A stretch of 64,000 bases of DNA. Origin: Hypomesus transpacificus. Its lineage: Eukaryota > Chordata > Actinopteri > Osmeriformes > Osmeridae. Position numbers and translations under genes: made by a program. Shown here one piece after another: positions 1 through 12,607 of this stretch. The notes below the pieces were generated by a model, which saw nothing but the letters and a program-made list of their open reading frames with translations, was not told the origin of the DNA and did no database searches. The stretch is from the NCBI RefSeq assembly GCF_021917145.1, contig NC_061062.1:9849199-9913198 (forward strand), in the 5' to 3' direction. The stretch's first letter is position 1, and each line of letters starts with the position of its first letter.

Positions 1-299
1 ATAACGAAACAAGAAAAGTTGTTTTCACACAGCTCAGTTCATGTGTAGTGACTTTGTTCAAGGGAACACAGATCCAGGCATTTATGTTTTACTATTCTCC
101 TCCTCCTCCCCTTCTCCCTCAGAGAATCCAGGTTGGCCAGGCCCTGGACTTAAATATTCTTTTCATTCCCCTCTTCAAGCTCAGTCCTCCAACACCCACA
201 GCCTTTAACATGGTCAGGCCCTAATTGGGGCATGTGCCTCCCTGCTCTGCTGTCACAAAACAGTGAGGACATCATTGAAGGAGGCTTGCTCATGGGATG

Positions 300-337
<38 letters not shown>

Positions 338-827
338 TCTGCCCTCTCTCTCGGCCCTGCAGTATCTGCACTATGGTAGAGCACGCCTGTCTGAAGCTAA
401 CAGAGAGTCCCAGGCTGGGATCGGGGAGTGATGGAGAGATCATCTAGCTCAAGTGGAGTGAAAGCGACAGAAATAGCATAGAGGGGGAAGACATCCAGAT
501 ACTGGGGCAAGAGTCTGGCCAACTGTGCATCTTGTGCTTACAGTAGAAACACTCAAATTCAGCTTTATAAATGACAGGTTTTTCCTGATATTCAGCAATA
601 CCTGATGTTTAGAGGGCTAAAGTAGTGGTCTGATCGGAACAGACAGACTGGGTGGAGGGTGGACCGGGTAAGTGGTTTGAATTATTGTCAAAAGACAGCT
701 CTTAGAGAGCCACTGTGGCAAATTACCTAAACAGTAATTCATGCATCCCTGCACACGATACTAAAAATGATTTTGAACAGCACATTGCCATGGTGATGAA
801 CTCACAGAGCTGCTCTTGTCCCGCCAG
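1..827 (+). other. fndc5 upstream intron, with (TC)n
   Basis: No exon was found here. The stretch should be part of the intron before the fndc5 transmembrane exon, since that exon starts after a clear acceptor (cccgccag ending at 827). It contains a (TC)n run at about 304-333. Confidence 0.6.
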
Positions 828-1932
828 ACGAAGTGACCATGGAGGAGGTGGGCCAGACCACTCAGCTGAGAGCGGGGGAGCTCATCATCATTGTGGTGGT
901 GCTCATCATGTGGGCAGGTGAGGGATGGACTGTACCAAGGTCAGAATGCCACCCGTATCCACCTTGTTACCAGTTTAAACAGTAGAAATGAGCTGTTTCG
1001 GACTAAACATAGTTAGAAAGGCTACGCCAGCAGGGCAAGCTGTTTTTGTGTTTATGCAAACCGCCACAGTAAAGTGTTTTAGCCCATATCTCATTCTCTA
1101 TCCCTCCCAACCTCTCTCTCTCTCTTTCTCTTTCTGTCTTTCTCTGTCTGCCTGTCTCTTCCTCCTCACTCAGGTGTGATCGCCCTCTTCTGCCGTCAGT
1201 ACGACATTATCAAAGACAACGAGCCCAACAACAACAAGGACAAAGCCAAGACGTCCTCAGAGTGCAGTACTCCCGAGCACCCAACAGGGGGGCTGTTGCG
1301 CAGTAAGGTATAACCCCACCCCTCCTCCTACTCCTCCCCCTGGGCCCCCTCACCAATGCTGGGAAGGTGAATCGTCCAGGAAAAATTTTCGACTCCCACC
1401 TCCATTCATCTGGGCTGTATTTACTTTACTTTGATGCTTGATTCCGTTTTTTCTGCATCAAGCCCAGCTTGTGTGAACATCCTTCCTCGGAGACCACAGT
1501 CGGCTGTAATGTAAAATATACTGATGAATCCCAGAACGTTCACGCGATGCATGGCTTCATGTTCATGTGCTCTGATCAATCCATCAGCCAGACTTCAGAT
1601 CTTCAAATCAAACACTGCTTTTAACTCCACCGTTTAGAAACACACCGACACCCCCCCTCCTCCTCCTCCCTCCACACGCACACACACAAACAGATGCAAA
1701 CGTACATATACAAACTCGCAGAGGTCTTTCACAGACCTCTGTGAAAGACCATGGCTCCACTCTGTTCAGGCATTCCATGCTCATAACAGAATGACACCTT
1801 TTTCCCAGTGTTCTAAGCTGCCCTCCATCTTTCTCACCCCTGCCCCTTCTCTCTGTACCCCAGGATGCCAGGAACCCCAGGAACAACAACAACAACAACA
1901 GGACGCCATCCGTCAACATCATCGAGGTGTGA
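828..1932 (+). CDS. fndc5: FNDC5 (irisin precursor), 3' part: transmembrane and cytoplasmic exons
   Basis: Three coding exons are visible at 828-917, 1174-1307 and 1864-1932 (stop TGA 1930-1932), all with GT-AG borders and matching phases. They encode the last ~96 residues of fibronectin type III domain-containing protein 5, a single-pass membrane protein whose ectodomain can be shed as irisin. Exon 828-917 holds the juxtamembrane stretch and the membrane segment (LIIIVVVLIMWAG). Exon 1174-1307 holds the conserved cytoplasmic block (ALFCRQYDIIKDNEPNNN, then STPEH and GGLLRSK). The last exon has a run of six Asn and the C-terminal signature SVNIIEV. The FNIII and signal-peptide exons lie upstream, outside the window. 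Which teleost paralogue (fndc5a or fndc5b) cannot be told from this part. Reading through the donor at 1308 would add one Val and then stop, a possible short isoform. The gene is tail to tail with s100pbp, as in human. Confidence 0.93.
1723..1750. repeat. Perfect 12-bp inverted repeat with 4-nt loop
   Basis: The arm at 1723-1734 (GGTCTTTCACAG) is the exact reverse complement of 1739-1750, with the loop ACCT between. It lies in the last fndc5 intron, 113 bases before the last coding exon. Function unknown. Confidence 0.85.
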
Positions 1933-4900
1933 CACCCAGAACACCAAACTCAAAAACCTTTTTCCAAAACTTTCTAAAACGGAGTGTCTTCTCAAACAAA
2001 GCTAAGCTAAAGGTCCGCTTCATGCCCATCTGTTTGTCAGGATGAAGCTGGGACTGTGGGCATTGTTGCCACCTAACTGTGCCCACCACCAGTCCTTCGG
2101 CACGGTGCCCAGCTTGGAGCCTGGCATCGCAGACTCTCTGGTGCCTGGCAAAGGACAGGTGACAGTGTTGGAGAGACAGTGTCTGAGGTTTCCACCTACC
2201 TGCATCCTCCACCAGCCTAATCACTGCCAGCAGGCTACGGAGGGAGAGAAGGGCCACACAGGCCCAGTTGATGCAGGCTGGGGGGATACAGAAAGCCAGG
2301 GTCAGAGACCCCCTCCTCTCTCTCAGCGTGTTAGCCATGAACAGGAAAACGCCGCGAGGGGGTGTGCGCGTGGTCGAGGCTGGAGCACTGATGACAGTTG
2401 TCTGTTTTAATGAACTCCCACCTGCTCCACCTCCGTCAGGACCACCATGACCTTGGTTCTTTCTTCCTATCTTCCTCATCTGATCGTTTTGCTGTACAGC
2501 TTAGACTGGAAACTCGCCTTTCCACATAGCTACTTGGGTCATGTTATAGCTGTCATGTGCACTGTGGATATTGTGTTTTCACTGCCTGTCACTTCGTTGT
2601 ACTATTTTTCTCTTTATCGCTCGCGGTTTGAAAAAGAGAACCCTGAGGTAGTGTAGGTCTCTAACTGCGAGGTATCCATTTTATAGATCTCTCCCTCAGT
2701 CTCTTTCTTCCTGCGGCAAAAAGATCTCTCGACATCCCCCGAGAATGGTTTTCATTCCGAGCGCTGGGTTCCGTCTTGGTGGAATCCAGATAGCGGGAGG
2801 CTAATTTAGGAGGGTGTGAGGCGCGGTGGTGGCAGTAACGGCACAGAGGGATCAAAAGATGACACCACACAGACACCAGTGGAGCGGGAGACTTTATTCC
2901 TCTGAGAATCAAAGTTTGTTAACTCTGACAGCGGGAAAGATGAGGAACACCTGACGGATGAATCTGGTACCTCGACGGTGCTCTTAATGATGCAGAACCT
3001 TGATTTGTATATTTGTGTATGTTCCTTTTTACATCCACTGATCCCTTACAAATAGACGACTTCCCTTTCTCTTGTTTGTGATCTTCTACACTGATATGTG
3101 TTACAGTACATACAGTCATAGCCTACACACACACGATACACAACAACAAAATATTCTAGACGTGTATACTTTTCCTCAGTTGTCTCGTGTTCACCATCAC
3201 ACTTTGAAAGGCGTGACGCTGCACCATTGTGTATCTAAAATAGACGACACTTCCCCTCCGACGACCCCGTTGGACTCTTTGTGAGAGGCCTGACTCATAT
3301 CTCGGGAGAACTGGACTCAGTCTTTATGGAAGGGCTATCCAGGCCTCTCCTGTGTCAGCAATAACAGTCCTCAGTGGAGTGAAGGGATGGGTGGGGTGAG
3401 GGAGGTGTCTCACAAACTAATGGAGCACCTGGAGGACAGTGCCCATAGCTGTCAACCGAAACTCCATATCCCAGCATGCTTGGCTCAGGCTCATCCCACC
3501 AACACGCCACATTTCTTACCCTACAAACAGGTGAAGAGACAGGGAGGATTGTGGGCACGTTAAGTTAAATACAAGCCTTTTTTTAAGCGTCATTGTTGCT
3601 GTCCTGAACAGTCATAACGTATACTGTCTATGTGACAGGTTGCTTTTAATGTATTTCCGCACCATGAATCACTTTGCAACAGTCCCATCTGACATCATCC
3701 ACTGGTGACAGCCTGAGGGCTCATGTACCATTGACACAGGACAGAGGTGGACAGTGTTATGGACTACTGTTCAGTACCACTATGGGCCAATCAGCCCACC
3801 CACTAACCCCTTAAGGTGGACCAGGACAAAGTGGGATGACGTGAAAAAAAGAAAAGGAAGAATGTGTTTGAGGGCTGATTCAAATAGTACTGCCTTAAAA
3901 TACCTTAAACTTCCATTTCAGTTAATAGGATGGAACAACAAAAGCCCGATTTGTAACCGTTTCATAATTTTAATATTTTCACACCCGTTTGGGGTGTGAA
4001 GACTATGTTATCTGTGACCAACCATGGTCAAGTGATTAAGAACAAACATGAAAACGTGTTTCCCAAGTCTCTTAATTAGAAGGTTTGATGGAGATAACTG
4101 AATGTATTGATGCTGTTTGTAAAACTCTTTGGCAGATCGATGTGTACATAGGTTTGTATATCATTCTTATTAGTTGTTTTGCAGGAATGCCAGTAGGTGG
4201 AAGAAATGTGTCTTTAGTTGAAGGTGTCAGTTTTGTATTTATGGCTGAAAGGCACTATAAAAGTCCTTTCATTTGAAAAACATGCATTTAGATTTCACTG
4301 CTCTGCTTTCAACGTACAACATTTCTGTAACATTCTAATATTGTACTGAAGCTGTTTGTATGGGGGGGGGGGGGGGGGTGATAGCTTTAAAAAGACTGTG
4401 GAAGGTGAAGCAAGTTGTTTTCTATCCCGTCCTTACAAACTGAGAATATGGAGAGTGATCCAGTGATGATACACCCTGTATGATCAAATCCAAGGGATCA
4501 ATGGACATACATTTTGTTCAGTAGACTGAATGGATATGCCGTTTATTAATCACATCCATTCGTGCTTTCACCTTTCCATGTCTCACTGTGCAAAACCATA
4601 GACATACAACTGCTATTTCTACCACTTCTCGTACAGACCAGACTCTGTGCTGACAATTAACCTTGGGTGTGGGAGAAAGAGAAAGGAAAAGAGAGATACA
4701 GGCAGTGAAGATGAGGGGAAACAGGTTATGGAGGGGCTGGGTGTGGGCTGAACAATGACTAATGCAATGGCTTTTATCACTCCCTCTCTCCCGCTCCACT
4801 TCCACCTTTAATGAGAAAGAGTGGAAGAACTCTGGTTCAATTTCTCTAATCCGCGCTGATTCATGTCAGGGACAAGAGCGGGTTTTAAGTAGAGACAGTG

Positions 4901-6643
4901 GGAGTGAGAGAGGGAGGTGAAGGGAGCCAGGGCGAGAGAGCTAGAAAGAGCAGAGAGAGGTGAACAGGCCTATCTGATTGATTACCACAGACGGATGGCT
5001 GTTCCGAGGACCAGCTCTAGTGGTGAGTTCTCCAAGCGCTGTTCTGCTGCATTACCCAGAGTCCTTAGCAGCTCTTAGGAAAGTTTGGTGCTGAAGGTTG
5101 AACCCATCTGTCCTTACGACTGCCATCCATACTCACAACTCACTTCCTCCCTTCCTCCGATCGATAGGCCTCTGTCGACTCAGTAACAGATAATGATGAT
5201 CATCTCCCAGGATAATTTCTTTGAACTGTGGCCATGCCTGTAGGTTGCTAATGCTAAATCTTTCAATGGAACCCCAACGGATTTCATACACCCACTTCAA
5301 GTTTTCAATTAGTATTTCAATTTTAATCTTGGTTTTGGCAACTTGGAACTCGTGCCCTTACTCAGAGCCGTACGGTAAGGGTGCAAGGGAATTGGTAATG
5401 AAGTACTTATGTATCTGTAGCCTAGATCTATGAAGCTCATTCTTAATTGAGTGTAGTATAATCATTTTGGATTATGGTTTGCTGTTCTCGGTGGCAACTG
5501 TAAATACAGCATTTTATGTGGCTGTTTTAAGAGCAGGCATAAATGTAGGGCTAATGTAAACCATGTTTCTGTTATGCTGCCAAGCTCGTGTCTAAGCTTG
5601 CTCTGTGGCGCGCAGACAGTTGTAGATCTGCACTGAGGAGGCATCATCATCCAACGCACGGGGGACTTTTCACAAAAGAGACCAGCGCCAAGCCACCAGG
5701 TCTGACTTGTCAACATGGTTGGTGACATATTGTTGGTCGACTCCAGAAGGTTGTGCTTCCTGTGCCACGTCCAAAGAGAGTGGCCTTAGGTGTCACAAAA
5801 AGCATGAGGGCTTGTCTAGTGGTTCCAAAACTACAGGAGGTGCCAGATCGTCCTAACGTCATGTAGTGTGTGGAGCCCACACGGGCCTATTCATCTGTAC
5901 AGACCGCCCTCTGCTACACCACAATATCTCAGTCTTTTCTCTTTCTTTCTGGATTAAAGTCATTGGGCAGGCCACCACCTGTTAGAATGTGTACAGTATG
6001 ACACGATACCTTCACCTGACTCTACAGTTACAGAGAGATGCCAAGGAGGTGCACTCAGATGAAATGCAATTAGGCTGCAAGTGAACATTGTTTTCGTTGA
6101 CTTTTGTGCTCTCAAAAGAAAGAATATATATGAAAGACTGTAAGAACTCAACATTCCAATGTGGTCGTGTTTGACCTTTTTATGATGATGAGTCATTTGG
6201 TTTTTGGACGTGTTTCTTATGTTGTTCAAAAGATTTCTCTGAGAAGCGGCTTTGTCTCTTGAAATAACAGAAAGCTTGGGATGGGATAATAATCCCATTC
6301 ATTTTGGTTTTGTATTGTACATACAGTAAAGACAAACTGGTAATCATTGTTGGCATTCAAAGAACCATAGTAGAAATATTTCTTTATATTTAAAGCGATC
6401 CGTAATGATGTAGGCCTCATAACTGTGGAAACTTTACCACTGTAAAGAGATTTACAAAAAAGCATGGTTACGAAAACATGAAATGCTTTATCAATGCCAT
6501 GTTGTTTATATTCAATGTTCAGCATATACAACAGTCACTGCTTAAAGAGGGCTAGCATGGTTCTATTATTATGCACAAGGTTACACTATTTCTATTATGA
6601 AGAATATGATGTATGCTAACTTGTGTATGCTTAATAAAATAAA
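1933..6643 (+). other. fndc5 3' region, probable long 3' UTR
   Basis: No credible coding exon is seen after the fndc5 stop. The stretch is plain sequence with a 17-nt G run (4362-4378) and a 9-bp hairpin at 3978-4000 (TTCACACCC / GGGTGTGAA). The first convincing polyadenylation signals are two overlapping AATAAA at 6633-6643. A 3' UTR of up to 4.7 kb is an inference; an earlier unseen end is possible. Confidence 0.4.
6633..6643 (+). terminator. Candidate fndc5 polyadenylation signals
   Basis: Two overlapping AATAAA hexamers occur in an A/T-rich stretch on the coding strand of fndc5, before the convergent s100pbp gene begins. Confidence 0.4.
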
Positions 6644-6659
6644 ATAATCAAACATTTTC

Positions 6660-9210
6660 CCAAAATGCTTTTCTGCTTTCTTCTCAATACTGTTCTGGTC
6701 CACTTACTATAAATGTTGACATAAGAATGACAGGAATGTACTGTGTGGCTACTTTGGTTTAAACAAGTAACATTTACCTTTCACATATTCAGATAAAGTG
6801 TGTATGTGTTGAAAGTGGATTTGGATGGACTTGAAATGGAGGGACTTGGGCCTTGACATTAAGAACGCAGACATCTCCTTTCCCTTCTTCAATAATGCAT
6901 TGCTGCAAATGTTCACCGGAACTGTCAGGAACCAGCGCCAGCCAACCACATGCAATATCCCCCCCTCATTGCTCTCAAAGAGTTCCGACAGGCCTACAGA
7001 TTCATTCTAGTAAATAAATACCCAAACAACACGATATCAAGCAACCACACTTAATGTGGAGTCAGCAATCTGAATTCAAAACGTGCCTAGATTCACAAAG
7101 ACAGAAATCAACAGGCCTCGCACACTGGAGCCTTAAAAAGAGCTATGAGCTCAAACTCCACAGTAGATTACATTTACAGATCTCTCCAACGTGTCAATAC
7201 AAGACCAATCCCAAAGCATACTGCTTGACCACACAGAACAGATAGAAAGTTGGGCATTCAGTGATTTGATGACAACTCATTGTGAGATATTTTCGTATCC
7301 GCCTCATTTGGACAGTTTGGCAAAAGTAACAGCTGGAGCATTCTGGCTTTAGGACTCTGATTATCAGATCATCAGAAAGGCATTAGATAAACACAAACAA
7401 CGTTCACGTTGCTAGGAGGATCATGCACGTGATGTCAGATGCTAAATCGTAGCTCCCGTCTCCCACGCACGTGCACAGCAGTCTTCACCGCATGTGTTCA
7501 CGAGGCACACACACACACAGCTTCTGGATGACTGGGCTGAGACAGGGAGGCAGTGGATTTGTAGAGACAGCCTTACTTTTAACAGCTTCCATTACTCAAA
7601 GGACACGGGTCATGCTGGTGAGATCTAAGCTACATCAGTTGCTCATAGCTCCCAAAATACACAGCCCCCCCCCCCACACACACACACACCTAATTGCACT
7701 CTGCACTAGCGGATACCGTACACAGGCAGCGTCAGCTGCATAGTCAGTGACAATACAGACATGGAGAGTGCACAGAAACATTCTCTTGGTTCCACTTATA
7801 ATTCCACTTACAGCCTACAACATGCCTCCCAAGCAAATGTCAACACACAAATACACAAACAAACAAAACTCTATATGTTGATACCTTGAGGTTGGGGGTT
7901 AAATTCCTGAGGTGGGCACACATTTGCAGTTTTAATGAGACCACAAACAGAGAGGCAGGGACCGACTGAGCACAGGCCCTGCCGGTCTGTCAGACACAGC
8001 ACTGCTGTTCTACATGTGAACATCGCACATTAGAACCCTGAAACACTTTCTGGAATTTCAGGATTAACTTTGTGTGTGCAAATGGCGTGCCACGCGTGTC
8101 CACTCTCCAGTCAGGACACCAGAGTTGTCTCCACTTCAAAACCTAATTAATTCAAATCCAGCATTTGCATCTGTTTCAGCTTCAGATGAATGAATGTTGA
8201 GGTCTGTTTACCAAGAGGTTCTCTTGAGGTTTGTGGGGCAAGGCTGGAAAAAAACCCTTCCAGTTAAAAGAGCTCCAGGCTTACATAAGACATTTATTTA
8301 CATAATGAATGACCCTCTTTCTTTCCACTATGCTTAACTTGCACCTGGCATTGCAAGACGTTTAACAGAGTGCACTGGACCTGCGACTGTATAGGGACTG
8401 TGGACATTGTTCTGAAATATTGATTAAACTATATACGAGTTCCGTGAGGAAGTGAAGTTCACTCTACAAGCACTGTAGAAATAGCTGGAGCAAAGGTGTG
8501 TCAAACTGGAAGATGCAAGGTTGTGACAGGAGCCAGCCAAATGTCACAGCCTGTGCATGCTACTCCAGGTACAGTAATCAAAACACTTAAGTTACTCCAC
8601 TATAAACCTGCAGGAAGCATATACTGTACGTTTTTTGCCTCAAACTGAAGCTCTGTTCATTTCCATTAATAGAAAGGACTCAACCTTTTTAAAATGGTTT
8701 AATATTTTTTTATTTTTAACTTGAGTGGTGGAGTGTCCTATGAAGAGTTGTCTGACCAGAGATATATCAAACACCAGCAACATGTGCCAGGTTCATATAT
8801 TAGAAAGACGTATAGTGAAATTGACACACGGATCTTGGATTTTGGAAAATTGGGAGGCACTGGCGCATGACTTAAAAAGCACAATAACAAAACAAACAAA
8901 TAATAATTATAATGACTTAATCTGCAATATTTAGCAAGCCACACAGCAATCAACATTAACATAATATTACAACTTCCAAAAAGCATTTCACGCATGCAAG
9001 AAAACAAACATAATAAACAGTAAAGATAAGAACAGTTGTGCCAGTCCTGCCATACTCATACATTTTGGGCAAATGCAGGCCTCTTCACAATTATTTTTTT
9101 AAATTTGTTATAACAGGCTCTTGCCAGGGTCTTCATAAAAAAAGAGACATAAGTGCTAACATTTAGAAACATTTTCAAACAACTTAAGAACAGTTTGGCC
9201 ATGCCTTTCT
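6660..9210. other. Intergenic region between tail-to-tail fndc5 and s100pbp-A
   Basis: No exon was recognised on either strand. There are short (CA)n runs near 7508 and 7674, and a candidate s100pbp-A polyadenylation signal on the minus strand at 8709-8714. The long 3' UTR of s100pbp-A probably occupies about 8690-9215. Confidence 0.5.
8709..8714 (-). terminator. Candidate s100pbp-A polyadenylation signal
   Basis: AATAAA on the minus strand (TTTATT on the plus strand), about 500 bases beyond the stop codon. Another is at 8293-8298. Confidence 0.35.
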
Positions 9211-9215
9211 CTGAC

Positions 9216-11725
9216 CTAATTTTTTGTATTCCTCTTGAAAAGCTTTGGCACCGTTGCAAAGCGCCGATGCTTTATGTAGCTCTGACACCTCCATTGGTCC
9301 AAACTGAACTTTAACACCCCATTGCCAAAACGCACTTTGTAATTCCTGCAACAAAAACGCAAAGTCACAGTCTTCACAGTCGTCCACTAACTGCATTTCA
9401 CCTCAGAACGCACACACAAACACAAGTCCACTACAACATGTACCTGCGTGTGAGGTCCGAGGGGTGCTGCCATTGCTGGCCATTAAAGCCTGCTCCCTGG
9501 TGTGCTACATGGTCCATCAGGTTGTGCAGCTCCGTCAACACCCCTGCACACACACACACACACACACAATCAGCACTTCTCAGATTCCAACCACAGCAGC
9601 TTTCAGGGCTATAGGAGGCCTGGGTGGACTGTTGAGATCCTGACACAGTACCTTGTCCGACCCCTACATTCTCCTTCATGTGACGGGTGACTGAGTCCAC
9701 GTAGACCCTCTTCTCACGCTGCCAGTGCTTCTCGCTGTCAAACACCACCGGCCTGGAACACACAAGACATCCACCCTCTTCCAACAATCTAGATACACCT
9801 TGTGGGTCCCACTGACGGCCAATCCCTGAAACTGTATTTGAAGCCAAGCTAAGCAGCTTGTTGTATCACTTATTTAGTTACGAAATCCCATTTCTCAAAT
9901 GGGAAAGGCATATTTAAAGAGACAGATGACCTTTTTACCATTTAAGGCCCATTCAACAAAGTTATCCACTGAAAGCTACCATGGCAATAGAGTTATATCT
10001 TGAGGTGATAAGAGGACTTCACACTGACTGGATGAATGCACAGTTCAGTACCGTGACATGGTGGCCTTCCTATCTTTTTTGTTGCTCTCTTTGTGTTGAA
10101 AATGGGTCTTCTTTTGGACCTCTCTGGGTTGGGGGGGGGTTTTGCTCTCATTCTGTTTGGGTGGAGACTGAAGAGTTGCTGGTTTGTTGCTATTGTTGAT
10201 CTGGAGGTTGGGAACCACAACCACTGACCTGACCTGAACAGGTATAAACAATAAAAAAAAACAGCTTGGTTATGAAGCCAAACATTAGATTTTATCAACA
10301 GGAAATGTGGATCCAATTCATAAATAATTGTTTAAAATTGTCAGCCAGTCATTCCGATATCTTTACCTGGACCTGCAGAGGCAAAGTAGTCTCATAGCTC
10401 GTCTCCACAGCTACCTCCTCCACCAGCCACTCCTGGGTTGAACTAATCCCGCCTCCCTTGTCCTTCCCCTCCTCCTTTCCCTCACTTCTCTCATCACACA
10501 CTTCTACGAGTGGGTCTGTGCTACAGTGACAAACTGAGGACTGGAGTAAAGGGTCTCCTATGTTCCACACCTCCCCTGTGGCTCCGTCTAAACACTGCTC
10601 TGCACCCTCCCCTGGAATCCACAAGGCTCCACATACAACGAGGGAGTCCTCCGGGCCGAAGGAGAGGCGCTGCTGACACACCTCAGCCTGGCCTTTCTTG
10701 GGTTCCAGGGGACAGGGAGCCTTCCGTTCCACTCTGTCCTCCAACAGTGAAGGAGCAGCCAGCGCCTGCACCCCTTTCGCTCTCACACGGAGCAAAGTGC
10801 TGCTGGAGAAGGCCTGGGGCCGCAGAGGTGTCTCTGCCTTACACACATCCTTCTTTTCTTCTCTAAGTGCATTCAGAGAGGACCCAGAGAAGCTCTCACC
10901 ACCGAGAAACCTCTTCTGTTCCCCTGCCCTCTGTTTTACCAGACCCTGCTTTGGAGCGGGCTCTTTTAGCAAACTTCGATTGAAGGCCGAATGCTTTTGA
11001 CCACCTGCCTTCTTGTCAGAATTGCTATATTCATAAAGGCTCTGGCAGCTTGAGATAAAATCATCCATACTGTCATTGCTGCTGCTGTCACTGTGTATGG
11101 GGCTCAGACACATGATATCGTCAATGTCACAGTCAAAGGCAGTACCATGGTCCAGTGCCACATTCTTTAGATCCAAATCTGGTGGGTTTGGATATACACT
11201 GCCTGGCAGCATACCCCCCTGTCTACCGTCTGACAGCTCCCTTTTAACATGCTTTACGCAGAGCCCTGAACCTGGTGTCCTGCCTTCCTCGTGGTCTACT
11301 ACCAAATTCTTCACACCTGATGACACAGTTTTAGGGCCAGATGAGGCTTGGCGTATTTCTGGAAGGGGGTTCCAGGAATCTATGACACATGCAAGGTCTG
11401 GGGACACAGTAGTTTGTGGTTTCCAGAGCTTTTTAGCAGGAGTCTCATAAGTATCATCAAGGCAAGAGTCATCAAGTCGCCTTTTTTGTCTTGTGGAATC
11501 ACTACTGGTCATAATCTCTATTTTGTAGTTGCAAAATGGATTTGAATTTTCCCACAAATAGTTTATGGTTCCATTAGACTGACCATTTCCACAAGATGCC
11601 ATCCTCCTGGAATACACAGATAGGGGTCTCAAGTGCCCATGGCTACCATTTTCATAACTTGATTTCTCAACACCAAGTCGATGAGAAATTGCTTTCATAC
11701 TATTAGCTATGCTAGCATTCTCCAT
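9216..11725 (-). CDS. s100pbp: S100P-binding protein, copy A (intact)
   Basis: Five coding exons on the minus strand: 11725-10367, 10233-10052, 9752-9652, 9543-9444 and 9345-9216. The summed CDS is 1872 nt, 623 residues plus stop, in phase throughout. The start is ATG at 11725; an upstream in-frame TTG is not used. The family call rests on the C-terminus: a WQHPSDLTRR motif split across the last intron, then RNY, then a LDQW...HRRF tail, the order found in vertebrate S100PBP. S100PBP is a nuclear protein that binds the calcium-regulated protein S100P. The long N-terminal exon is acidic and Ser-rich and diverged from mammals; it carries blocks shared with copy B (DDTYETPAKK, a short CLSPI motif, GQAEV). 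A non-coding first exon ending at 12139 (GTAAGT donor) joins the acceptor whose exon starts at 11828. It is tail to tail with fndc5, which supports orthology. Confidence 0.9.
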
Positions 11726-12300
11726 CCCGCCAAATAACAAGGCCAGATGACTTAACCAAAGCTTTTACTACTAGTAGCTAGCTAACTACGTAATTGCAAC
11801 GAGAAGAGTCAGGATCCTCTCGACTTGCCTGAAAAATGAAGATGTGAGATTGAATTAGAATTTGTCATTGACAACATTACGGTTAATTGTTAAGTACAGG
11901 CTAATCATGTTGAAGGAAATCGGATACCATCAGTTGCTGAATTGCAGCAAGTCCTTTCCAGCAGAATGAAGTGGGCCCAAAATATTGCAACTAGTACCAA
12001 TAAGCCCGTGCAGTGCATGTGGCTAGCTACTTTGCTAATTAGTTTAACACATTATCTTCCTTCATTCGATCTTGAGTTTCAATGCAAGTTAATACGTGTG
12101 ATCTGTAGAGCTTTCTGAATGAAGAAGCTTTTACTTACGACTTTTTTCGTAGTCCACCGCAAGAGGAATATCGAAAAACACTCACAGGTGCATAAATGCG
12201 AGGTCAAGAGGTTCACGGACGAGCTCTTTGTCAGTGATGTTCAATTAACAGCGCGGGTAGCGATCTGCTGTTACTAGGCCTATGCGAGCACTAGGACTGT
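11726..12300 (-). promoter_or_regulatory. s100pbp-A 5' UTR, first intron and promoter region
   Basis: An exon with its GTAAGT donor just below 12139 is probably the non-coding first exon. The coding exon acceptor (ttcatttttcag) places its 5' edge at 11828, 103 bases before the ATG. The promoter should lie just above 12200. No TATA box was identified. Confidence 0.5.
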
Positions 12301-12440
12301 ACAGTTTAATAAATACCATATTTTCAAACACACTTTTTTTTAAGAAATACTTTGTTCAAAACATTATTTAACTTTCTGTGTAACAAAATCTCCCACCCTA
12401 TAACGATGATCTAAAGAGATCAATATAATTCAACATCTAT

Positions 12441-12607
12441 TTTATTACAGAAACTGCATACTAACAATCCAATCATAATAGTCAAGTAATGAATCCAATG
12501 AAAACACGTTTAGTACGCAGCTGTCTCTAACATGAACAAACACTGAAAAAAAAAAACAGAAGTCCATTTTGGCCTACACAGCCAACAAGTATAATGTAAC
12601 ATTTATT
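12441..12607 (-). terminator. Candidate s100pbp-B polyadenylation signals
   Basis: Minus-strand AATAAA at 12602-12607 and 12441-12446, 270-430 bases beyond the copy B stop and just upstream of the copy A promoter. The two copies are therefore packed close together. Confidence 0.4.

Noticed and set aside
2020..2656. Several short ORFs after fndc5 on both strands
   Set aside because: They lie in the fndc5 3' region, lack homology by eye and have no splice context.
4900..5060. GA-rich block ending in a GTGAG donor-like site, considered as an exon
   Set aside because: No conserved reading frame or matching acceptor, and it lies in the presumed fndc5 3' region.
9184..9396. 70-codon minus-strand ORF over the last s100pbp-A exon
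   Set aside because: Wrong frame. The +1-shifted frame after the cag acceptor at 9346-9348 gives the conserved RNY...DQW tail and a stop at 9216.
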